Origin: Dactylellina haptotyla
Taxonomy: Eukaryota; Ascomycota; Orbiliomycetes; Orbiliales; Orbiliaceae
Direction of reading: 5' to 3'
Assembly: GCA_031310005.1 (NCBI GenBank)
Contig: CM062380.1
Coordinates: 1,364,001-1,428,000, forward strand
DNA length: 64,000 nt
Shown here in pieces: positions 11,086-21,716 of the stretch. How positions within the stretch are numbered: position 1 is the first letter of the stretch; each line of letters begins with the position of its first letter. The notes under the pieces are model-generated. The model searched no databases, was not told where the DNA came from, and worked only from the letters and a program-made list of their open reading frames with translations. Both the position numbers and the translations under genes were made by a program.

Positions 11086-11679
11086 TTGAACGTATTCATT
11101 TCTCGAAGAGACATTGATCAGAATTTTCAAGTTTTAGTTGGGAGAAAAAGTCGTACCATTGTGCTTTCACAGTCACCCCGCAATATCAGGATTAACGGAG
11201 ACCCATCTAACCATGCTACGTCATCAGTAGAGGCAGTTACTGAATTGTCCAAAATTTTACTTGAAGCTTGGAGATATTTCCCTGAAGCTCTTCCAATGGC
11301 ACCAGCTTCAATACACAAGGATGATATTCAACTAATGGTTCTAGAGAATTTGGGGGATGAAACATTGGAGATGATCAACTTTATTTGGCAATACATACAG
11401 GGTAATAAGCCTTATCCTGCTGGGCAACCCATTCAATTTACGACCGAAGTCAGGAGCCATGGCATACATGGTTTGAAATCGTTGTCATTGTACCTACTAC
11501 TAGGATCGTTTGAGGTAGCGTCAGTAGCTCGTATGTTGGAGGCATTTCCCGATATAACACACCAAAGACGCATTGATCAACTATATGTTGTCGAGGGTTC
11601 TGATAAAATAGTTCGAATTTTCTTAATTATAATCCCTCAGATACGAATATCTAGTACTATTCCCAATAATCCTCCTTAA
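11086..11679 (+). CDS. Unrecognised repeat-module protein, C-terminal piece (module 5)
   Basis: The frame codes about 197 residues. It carries a fifth module: KILLEAWRYFPEALPM near residue 60 and LYLLLGSFEVASVARMLEAF near 135, matching the 'AW' and 'LLGxxEI' segments of the earlier copies. Between this frame and the previous one, a third frame is open at 10833-11117 with protein-like content (LYTLVRGPAERGAALWGKFF). The series therefore changes frame twice more here. The stop at 11677-11679 lies just before a CTT microsatellite. The piece is best read as the 3' end of the same gene, which would span 7161-11679. Confidence 0.5.
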   Translation: MNVFISRRDIDQNFQVLVGRKSRTIVLSQSPRNIRINGDPSNHATSSVEAVTELSKILLEAWRYFPEALPMAPASIHKDDIQLMVLENLGDETLEMINFIWQYIQGNKPYPAGQPIQFTTEVRSHGIHGLKSLSLYLLLGSFEVASVARMLEAFPDITHQRRIDQLYVVEGSDKIVRIFLIIIPQIRISSTIPNNPP

Positions 11680-11681
11680 AC

Positions 11682-11728
11682 CTTCTTCTTCTTCTTCTTC
11701 TTCTTCTTCTTCTTCTTCTTCTTCTTCT
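11682..11728. repeat. (CTT)n microsatellite
   Basis: About 15 units of CTT immediately after the stop of the repeat-module gene. Nothing suggests it is translated. Confidence 0.9.
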
Positions 11729-14700
11729 CTATTGGGGTGGACGTGCATCCTTGCGTCTAGTAGCGCAACTCGTCGCCCCAGTGGCAATCTGTTAATCGAT
11801 TAGACAACATTGATAATAATAATTCAGATAAACTCATTCCTTTTAGGGCTGCAGTATAACTTAATAAGACGTGAACCATAATAACCACTCAGAATATAAC
11901 GGATATGAAAATAGGAAAATCAACTATTAAGTGGCAGATAATCTAAGAACATAAGATCAATAAACTGAACCACTTCGTACGTATAAAAGGAAATACTTTT
12001 GTTTGGTTTGCGGCATAAGCTTAGCCAGAAATTCCGAATGTTGGTTATATATCTTCAGCTTTGCGAGACCAGGTTGCCAGCTAGCTAGCTTCACGGGATA
12101 ATATTCAGGGACGGGCGTTTGTTTTACAATGGTACTCCTAACTTTTCTCGCAAGCCAGATGCCGTCCTGGTCCCGCAAAAGACTTCCAACTAATAAGCGC
12201 TATCCGGCAACAAATTGAAGTAATTTTTCTCCTTCCATTTTCTAGAATCCAATTGACCAATGCCAGAATATTATGATCCTTTAACTTGTGAAACATTACC
12301 AAGATCTGTATGGCACTGCATGTAACGTAGTAACGCTACCAGGAGGACTTTGGAGATCATTTGCTCGCCAGAATAGACTATTGGCTTGTGCTTCTCTATT
12401 TACGATCTGCTTATAACGTTACGGCAGATTTTAGTCGCAGCCAAGCCGCTGATGAGTCTCGAAGTCAGACGGGCTAAGTTTATGCTATGCAGGTAGTCTC
12501 GTTGCCCGATCCGCTGGCTGTCCACTTTTGACACCAGCATCTAGCAACGAGATTATGCGGGACGTATCATCAGATACGAGGGTTGATATTCGGAAAATAT
12601 GAAAGATCGATTCAACGACAGCTCCTGATATACATTCTAGTAGTGCATACTCAAAGGTAGAGTTGGACCATCCTCCACTATTAGGTGACGGGCTTTGTAA
12701 AATTGTATGAGAGGTATATAAAAGGGAAGACACAAATAAGTCAACCAAAGATGTACAAACGGCAGAAAAAACGCCTAGTGCCCTGATACGTATGTTATTC
12801 GTGGAATCCCTGGTAATAATGCGAGAAACCGTTGAATAGTGTGGAAGAGACTGCAATGAAGGAGATGGCGAAGAAGGACAGTAAGGAATGTGAACAAGCT
12901 CACGATCCTGGGTTGGGGTTCATCTACACCGCAATGTTAGTATCTTTAGAGGTCTAGAGAGCTCGTATTCAAAAGGCCAAATACCTTTCTCTTTCCTCCG
13001 GTGAGGGTGACGTTGACAAAACGTCTGGTGTAGAGTATTCTCTTCTTTGCCCGTCCCAGGCGACTTCTTCTTCTCTTGTGGCTCAACCTATTATCCACCC
13101 GTCTCGAGTTAGCCACAACCACCTCCAAGAGATATCCCTGGTGATATCATAATATGTACTGCTCCCAGCAATCTCCTCCAGGCGTCCGTCGGATGCATTG
13201 TCGTACCTTTGGAGTCTGAGACTTGACTTTACCCGCACGGGCGAGAGATCCGTGAACCTTTCCCATATTGTCGGTCTAGAAGTTTTGACGTGTATATCGA
13301 TGATTTGTCGTTCGGAGGAGGTCGTTGAGGTCGTTGAGGAACCGGAAGGCTTGGTTCGTGATCGGGTTGGCGGACTGAGAAGGAGGTTGTCGATGGGTGT
13401 TTAGCTGGGATATGACTCTTCGCTGTGAAATCTCCCGCCACCAATTCGCTTTTGCTCGAAGTGGTAACGTTTGTCAGCGAAATTCGAAGCCCTATCGAAG
13501 CCCTAACTATTTGTGTTGGTCACGTGGTCCGGTGTCCGTTTGTTTTGTGCTCCCAGTCTTGACGTCAAGGAACCCGGATGGGATGTGTTGCGCGGGCAAA
13601 CACGGCAACGCAACAACTCACGACCTCGGCAGCTCGTGAAGGGGGCACCGGATAAAGGAGACCCCATTTCCGACCATTCAGATGGTCCTCCAACCTGCGG
13701 CAACACTTCTTTCTCGTCGATGTAGATCCCGGCCAAGGGCGAGCCTCCCGGCCGTGTACAGTAGGCCGAGGGGGCCTTTGCCAGTCGGGGAGTGATGGGA
13801 ATTGCAATTTTCCCATCCATTGGCAATCCCGCCGCTGACGGAGGTTCTGAGGGTATCTCGCTCGACAGGTTCGTAATCAATCTGCCTGCTGGTATTCCGC
13901 ACGGCATCGCGAAAGCTGATGGATATTTGCTGGTCCCAGACCCTCACGCAGATACCAGGCTTTGTTCCTCCAAAACTGGGACCGCATCTCGAAGGCAATG
14001 GTGCAAAACTGAGGCATCTCACTTTTACCCTGCGCCATGGCAGTTTCATAAACAACGGTGAAGGAGTAAGTTCCGCAAACCCGAGCTTTTATCGATGGAA
14101 TTTTCTGCCGAACAATATCAAGGAAGACCAGGAGCTAACTTATATAACCATAAACAGTGGTATTCTGGGTATTCTCCAAGTCTCACGTACCTAGCCCACG
14201 AGCGGGAACAGCTAGTCGGCAAATCTTGAGAGTATCTAGAAATTGAGAACCTCAAGGGAAATCGAGTTGTACTACCAACCGGTTGTCTTCCGAGTCCTGT
14301 TGCTAGGCTCGATGGCTTTGTGCTACGACCAGTATTTTCGGATGTTCGTAGAACGGCCCTGCCTTTGCGCCAGATTTTGCGGGATGCCAAACTGGCGCAT
14401 AGCATAACCAGACTAGAAAACGGCGGGTCTTACTTGAACAACAATAAGAAGGAACATTTACGGATATGCCAACATATTCGACATGGAACAAGGCTAGCCC
14501 AGTCATGAGGGCCAGAAGCCAAATCGGGTATGAATTGAAACCCGCAAGCTCACCGCTTATATGGCCGTCCAAGCCTGACAAGCAATCCCTTTTGCGCATC
14601 ATTGCCGCACAGCCGCATCTACAAACTGGGTCAACTAGGAAGGCAACACAGTTTGTCCTGTCTTGTTTGAACCCCAGAAAGTCTAGGCCTTTGATTGGGG

Positions 14701-15686
14701 AACACATCCCCCGAATAAATCGAGGATGACATTCCGAAATGCCTTGAAACCCATGGTCAAAGACTGTGAATAAAGGGGTCTTTCTCGGTAATTCAATTTA
14801 TCTCTAGAAAACAGTACGGTCTAACTGAGCCCTAAATCTGACATTCAAATTCACAGTTCCGACGCCTTTTTTCTCCCCGGATCAGCAATCCAGCCAATTA
14901 GCGTGGTTGCCAAGAGATCCGGCCTCAGCTTGAAATTGCCTCCCTTCCCCTCAAGGCACGGACCTGTGAAGTCCGCAAGGGGAGAAAGGTGGGCGAACCC
15001 CGGGATGCATTGTAGCCCATACCTGTTTTACAAATCAGCCTTTGTGGCGGCGCTTGTGAGTGCACCACTCATTCGCCAACAGAGGTTTGGCATGGACGAG
15101 CCGGAGCGGCAAAAATCGCCAGTTCGTACTCCAAGTCCACCGTACTCCAAGTCCACACGTTGTCACCCTACAGTGAGGACAATGAAAATCAGCTGCCGCA
15201 CAAAGTCTTCTTCAATATCAGCTTTAAAGCGCAAATAATTTGCCTTCGGGCTGTCATCTGGCTCGCCACCAGCCGACAGAAGAGAGTTGCAACTGAATGC
15301 TAACTCAGTTTAAACGGCGGACGAGGGACGATCGAAGAGCAGCCTCATTGACCCATCGTATCGTCGCGCCGCAGCCACAAGCTTACCATAATTAAAGGTT
15401 TACATTCAATGGAATAATTCACTTGCTCCGGTAACCGACCTTTGATACACGCATCAGACATTTTCCGACCCTATGTACCGACTAGTCCGAGTTCCCTGAC
15501 TGAAAAAACCCGCTTGGTGGAGAGCATATCACTATACTACGGCCTGATTGGCATTCCATCCATCTCAGATCTAGTTCTCCGTCTCAGCTTGACAATAAAC
15601 ACGATTATTTTTAGTTCCAGCCTCTATTTCTGGTATAACAGCGATACAAAACCGTGTCTTTGGCCATTCAATGAGAGTAGGAAGCA
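11729..15686. other. Intergenic, no supported gene
   Basis: Nearly 4 kb. The longest frames (12485-12856 minus, 13503-13907 minus, 14303-14707 minus) have no recognisable content, and several overlap open frames on the other strand. The 12485-12856 frame (123 residues) is the best candidate for a small unknown protein but has no supporting motif. I see no tRNA or transposon signature. Confidence 0.45.
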
Positions 15687-18053
15687 ATGGAGGGTGGTAG
15701 CAACTTGGAAGCAGTCCCAGAGGAGGATCTTGTGGTAATACCCCGCCCACAGCCAGCTCCAGGACCGAGTAGCAAACGGGCTTTTCAGAAGAGACGTCGG
15801 AGTAGAGCTTGTGACGCCTGTCGTCTCCGCAAAACCAAGGTTAGCAACCATCAAGAGTGATCGGATATCATATAAATAGATTTAACTCGGCTCAATCAGT
15901 GCGATGCACCTCCAGAAGGAACATGTTCATCTTGCACATCGGCTTCGCTGCTTTGCAAGTTCACGGAGAGCAGACAACAGAAAAAGTTGGCCCAGCCAGG
16001 TAAGATACGATTGAACACCATAACATCTTAATTCTCCCAGCCTTTCCGCTAAAAACCCTCCGATTTAGGCGTCTTCGAATGCTCGAGACGACTGTCCAGG
16101 AGCTTAACGAGAAACTAAAGATTGCGGAGGCAAAGTTACAATCCGGCGATCGATCCGGTGACAGCAGCAACACCGGGCTTCAAACCTCCTCGTCTGATTC
16201 TCACAGCACATTAATAACTAGGGGAGACGACAGCCCTACAACTTCCACAACAACCACCGGACAGTCACCAAGTGATCGATCACCGCGACCTTCTATTTCA
16301 CAACCTCTTAGGAGATTTTCATATGATGGTAGTACCTCCGACGACCTCTTTATTGGTACAACCTCCGGCCTTGGATTCTTGGCCTCTGTCCAAGAATATG
16401 TTGAACGGCTAGGGTATGACACTACTCCCCTTCTTGATGCCTGGAAAAACAGCGAAGCGAAGGCTTTCCCAACAAATACGGCCAGCTATTCCGAAGGATC
16501 TCAGTTACGGGACCTTCGGGCTTTGCTCCCCCCGAAAGTCAGTGGGAAGAAGCTCCTCGATATCTTCCATTATAACACGGCTAGGTACGTAAATACACGA
16601 GTCAGCACTACTCAACCTCGAGCTTTTCTAACGCCAGTACTTAGATGTGTGCCAATTGTATATTGGCCCATAATTCTCAACAAGTTTGAACGAGCATACG
16701 AAGCGCCAATATTCCCAAATGATCAGATGAATGTCACTAGTATTTTTTGTGTTCTTATGGCAATTTATGCCTTGGCGAGTATCTGCTCAGACGACCTCGA
16801 TGTTTTTGAGCCTCCGAACTATAACTCAAAGTATATAAATCTATTCCACCCTGTGTTTTGTCCTCTTGCTAACTTGTAGTAGACGAGGATGGCATTTTTT
16901 CGAATGCGCGAAGAAATTTCACGACCTAAATCAGCCGATGTATACATTGGCCGACGCTGAAGGTATTGAATGAGCATCATTCACATTTATCTCAAAGTTA
17001 AGGGTTGACCAATATCTAGTTTTACTCATTCTATCGATGTACCTTGATCTTGCTGCACTTCCGTCACCTACATGGATGACTGTTGGGTGTCTTGCGAGGG
17101 TGTGTCAAGATCTCGGGCTCCACCGTAAACCTTCAGATGGAAAATTCACGCCGGCAGAATACGAGCATAGATCGCGTATCTTCTGGTGTACTTTTATGAT
17201 GGACCGAAAACTAGCGTTACAATTCGGTAGACCACCAATACTCAATGAAGAGGAGATTGATATGGATGAACCCGGCAAAAACGATACTAGCGATCTTATC
17301 AATGCGACATTCGAAAATGCACCAGCGGGGACCAATACCTTCTCGAGCGTCAGCCTTTTACAAAAGCTCATAGCGAATGCACGATTTATTGATCCAATTC
17401 TTCGATTGAACGTCGAGCCAGGCAACGAAATACAAATAGAATATCGTATAAATGAGATTGAGGAAAAATTGGACACGATAGAGAAAGGATTCCCAGAAGG
17501 CATTCTAGATTGGGAAAACTCCGGACCAATAGAACCCGTTCTGCTAAAATGTGGGCATTCGATACCAGCTCCGATATATCTAAGGCTATAGAACTAACCG
17601 ACTCTGATAGACGCGATGATGGTGATGGCAACCAGACTCGCTATGTACCGATACTTTACGTATGCTTCGCTCGACCGACGATTGAGAACCCGGTGCTTTA
17701 TCCGATCTGTGGAAGTCGGAAAATCGACGGTACATTTACTGCATAGAATGATGCAGCACCCTGACTGGGAGAGAGGCTTCCGCCTTCATCAAAGCGAGTT
17801 ATCATATCAGCACACGTTCAAAATATCTATAATTCTGCTCTTGGCTGCCACCATTTTCACAAAACCTTTCCAGGTTGCAACAAGCAGCGAGTTGCATACT
17901 TGTATCAAAGCACTCCAAGCGGCCGCCGTATCTCGTCCGACTGTGGAACAAAGTCTCCATCTTTTTGATGAGGTCGCAAAAATTCTCAAAAACGAGCAAT
18001 TACCTATCAACTATGGTAGCTCAATTCCTATGAACGCTTCCCTGGATCTTTGA
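15687..18053 (+). CDS. Zn2Cys6 fungal transcription factor with MHR domain, seven exons
   Basis: Proposed exons: 15687-15839, 15900-15999, 16041-16584, 16645-16830, 16880-16962, 17020-17550, 17611-18053. The Zn2Cys6 DNA-binding cluster is split by intron 1 and rebuilds as CDACRLRKTK-CDAPPEGTCSSC with the standard spacing C-x2-C-x6-C-x7-C-x2-C-x6-C. A short heptad-like stretch follows (LETTVQELNEKLKIAEAKLQ), probably for dimerisation, then a Ser/Thr-rich linker. The fungal-specific MHR region is built from exons 3-7 (RRGWHFFECAKKFHDLNQP; ARVCQDLGLHRKP; SRIFWCTFMMDRKLALQFGR), a typical signature. Intron 6 uses a weak donor (GTGGGC) but has a good branch and acceptor, and restores the conserved MMVMATRLAMYRYF. 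The real C-terminus probably extends to 18411 in another frame. Its target genes are not known. It sits alone, with no cluster beside it. Confidence 0.82.
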
Positions 18054-18411
18054 ACTTCAACAATGTGGAATACAGCACCTCCCTACTTCCTTTGTATCCG
18101 TGGGCTCCACCAGTATCGGATCAACTGCATCTAGCGCCTCCTCTATAATCGCCAGTTCTTTGCCTAGCGACCCTAAGTCTTTATATATACCGCCTGTTGT
18201 GCCGTCGAATGATATGCGTGGTGACAACAACATTGTGCCCAAGTTTTGGCCAAATTACGAGTCCTACGGTCGCGCGGCGCTAGGTTTCAGCAACATGAAA
18301 GTTCCATCACCAAACGAAAACACGGCATGGCTTAACCAGGTCGATCCTTCTTATTGGACCTTAATGGAAAACGTCCTATCGAATGAGGCGAACATTAACG
18401 AACGACGATGA
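18054..18411 (+). other. Probable C-terminal extension of the Zn2Cys6 regulator in another frame
   Basis: Immediately after the stop at 18051-18053 a second frame is open to the TGA at 18411. Its product is Ser/Pro/Asn-rich and ends NQVDPSYWTLMENVLSNEA, much like the acidic, aromatic tails of other Zn2Cys6 regulators. I tested the visible donors and acceptors between 18000 and 18180 and found none that joins the two frames in phase. The junction is therefore either an unusual intron or a one-base displacement. Confidence 0.4.
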
Positions 18412-21400
18412 CAGCACATGAATATTTATCTAAAATGCTCCTGCTTTTCTTCTGTCCGTTTTGAAGTTTTTAACACATTATTCCAGATTGTTTACAAGGC
18501 GTGGAATACTTTGATCGTTTACTTTGGTTAATTAACGGTGTTAACAGTGTGTTTGTTATTCAATATCTTCATATACCTAATACCTACGGAATAGTCTCTT
18601 TGTCCTTTCAGTTCTCCATAGTCCTATCCCTTTCGCTAAATAAACCGAAGAGCTCCTAGAGAGCTGCAGGTTTACGTGCGTACATGTACCCAAATCCAAA
18701 ACACGGAATTGATTTCCACCCGCCCTCGCATAAATCGGGCGAGCAGCGGTCGGAGCTTATTCCATTTAATTCTTTTCTTTTGCAAAAGCCTGTTTCCTGG
18801 GATACCAATAGGGTTTCATTTCTTTCTGATGGATGGGTAATGCAGAGGGGTAATTAGAGGAGCCGGTGTATAGTACAAACTTCTTAGATCTTTCTCTCTC
18901 ATCCTGTTTATTTATTTGTTTCCTATGGAACGCTCCCGGGAAGGACAATCCCTTGGAGCGATATGGCTTGCAGGTAGAGCCGATCAGCTGGAATGCAACT
19001 GCGCACATCGCTGGAATACTTCTGTTTTGAAGAGAATATACAGCAAGAATACGCGATGTGACAAAGACCGTTTGCATTCATTTTGCACCCAGCTCGGTTT
19101 AAGTGATAACCCAAACAAAAAATAACTTGGAACGGCGAGGCGATAGATTTAGGAATTGATCTTCACTCAAAACGATGCGCCATGCATATAACCTGCAGAA
19201 AGCACCTCCACTTGTGCACGTTCTTAGTCCCCTATTTGAAGGGGTAAAAAGGGAAACTTGCCTGTTTCCCTGCTTTTACTCTAAGCCGGGAGACGCAGAG
19301 CAATTTTTAGTGTAGGGAGGCGTTGATGCACCAATTCTTTTTTTCTTGCTTTTCATACAATGGTGGATTCCGCGCTCCGGAATGCATCGTTTCAGCTTTT
19401 TCGACCGAAAAACTTTGAACGGAAAAGCTGCTAGTATGCTCTTCCCCACTGTTAACAAACATACCAACAAGCTGGTCCAAGCCACTGCTGTCGAAATCTG
19501 ATTGGATTGAAACTTATGCCCCCCCGAAACCCTGTAGATCTCGTGGCCTTATAGCGAGGCAATTGGTCCGGACAAGGTAATCCAGGGTTCTCGCAGCAGA
19601 GATCGTGGTTGGTCAGTATGCCGGGTGACGTTGAGAGTAAATCCCGAGTTAATAGACACTCGAGGTACTTCGAATACCCGACAGGGGTGCACCTACAAGA
19701 CACGTTCTGCAATGCCGCATCGTTATCCCAATCGTTAATGATGCGGCACATCGGGCCTCACCATCCTAGCCAAAAATCTGTTGATCTTGAGGGCAAGTGG
19801 GCTGTTTGCTCGTTTGCCAGAACGTACAAAAAATATGAGTCTAAAAATGAAATCACAAGCCTCTAGCTAGCCCTCTCGCCACTCAATCGGATTTTGGATC
19901 TTTGTGCTACGCACGGCAATTGCGAGAGGAAAAAGAAAGAAAGAAAGTAGCGAAAAATAGGTTACACGCCCAACGTTTGCATCGAAGGAATATTGGGAGG
20001 CGAAGAAGACTCTATACCCATGCATGCCCTAGCTGCGGATAACTGGCGATCCGGACAACTGGTATCCGGAAACTCGAAACTATTCTATTTAGGTTTATAG
20101 GTTGGCAGTGCCATCGGGCATTTCCATGCCAGTATTACGTGGTTTTCCCGCACCTCACTTAAATTTATAAAAAAATCGATCACATGGTAAAGTTAATCTT
20201 GCTGCAGAGTGCTTCGCCTCGCGGCCATGCAGCGGAGATCGAAGATATAAGCATCTGTGAATCATGCTGACGACGTGCTTAAGATTGGCATATAGTTTAT
20301 ATACACCTAGGTACTTCTAATTGTGGCTGGTCGATCTCTTAATACATCTATCTATGCGGCACCGGTGTCAAGTAATGTCAATGGAGAAGAAGTTACAGTA
20401 GCACAGTAGCACACGCGCTCACACACACTAGCTATTAGCTCTTCGTGCGCCACGGATGGTGTACGACAGTATACTAGCTACTGTTTTAAATTCGAGGTTA
20501 GCTTGGCGGCAAAGTCAACAATATATTGCAATATGCCTGGACTCGATATTCTGTAAATAAAGATGAGTAATCTAACCAGGATGAGAGCCTTGGGTTGTAG
20601 CACGGGTATGCAATCGGCAGTCCATGTGCGCCGGAATACCAACCTCAACTTTCGAACACTTTCGATGTATGTACCGGACTTTCCCGATAGTGTATACCGT
20701 GTTGGCTCTAGACTACATTGAGGTCTTAGGGCCTCAACACGTCGCTTGGTTCGCTGCTGCCTGAATGAACCTCGTTGCGCGTTCTAGATTGAACGAAATA
20801 GATCCGCATTCGACCACGCGGGAGCCTTCGCGGGGTTCCCGAGGCATTGTAGGAACGCGTTATCGAAGTTCCAGGTCGGGATTGTTAGACCTGTTGTTAT
20901 AAATCCAACGGAGGTTTCAGATCCGATATCTAGAACTGCTGCTGCCTCAATGCAAATTTCGGCGAAACATCTCCAGAATCACGACTTGTATCAGTATTTT
21001 CTGGGGTGAAATCGAGAGATTCCTATTCTTCACTGGCGTCACGGTTGGGTGCACTCCATATTTGTATGGAAATCGAATGAAAAGAGTTTGAAATTCGATT
21101 ATTGGGTTATATCCAGATTGACACCAAGATAGGTAAATTAAACAGCAAAAAACACAGTAAAAAGAAGATTCCCATCCCTAAACTATTGCAGCATGACGAA
21201 AGCCAAATGGGCTATCATATTCAAATAGAACCAGAGAAATGGTTGATAAGAAACCGAAAGTTTTTTTTGGTGTTAAAAAAGCTAGAAGAAAAAGGATTAA
21301 AAGGCCCATGTATCCAGAAAAATCGCTATCTACAAGAATCGAATCAAGAAATGCTAAAACGAGAAAGTTGAATGAGAGAAAGCCGATACAATATCCCGAA

Positions 21401-21716
21401 AATGCCGAAAATGAGTCGTTAGACGCCGTCCGTTTCAGTTCAAAATCAAAGAGGCCGGTAAGATGTATCTGAAAGCCAGTATGAGTAACTTTTTCGTAGG
21501 CCAATAGTCCAGGCTAGGCTTAAAATGTAAAGAGACCGGTGGTCGTGGATATGCAATAGAAATAATAGAGTGAGAGATAGATGCAAGTAAATTTGGCAAG
21601 GTTGGAATCAATCTCAAAATTTAGTGGACCTCACTTTGCTCAGGAGTTGTAGCCAAAGGACCTGTCAGGAAATGCATGTTAGTACTCGACTGTGAAATAT
21701 AGAAAACAAGGATTTA
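18412..21716. other. Intergenic, no gene seen
   Basis: About 3.3 kb with only short, composition-driven frames. The end towards 21716 is the 3' flank of the minus-strand hydrolase gene. Nothing recognisable. Confidence 0.5.

Noticed and set aside
12485-12856. 123-residue minus-strand frame.
   Set aside because: No motif, no neighbour support; kept only as a remark in the intergenic entry.
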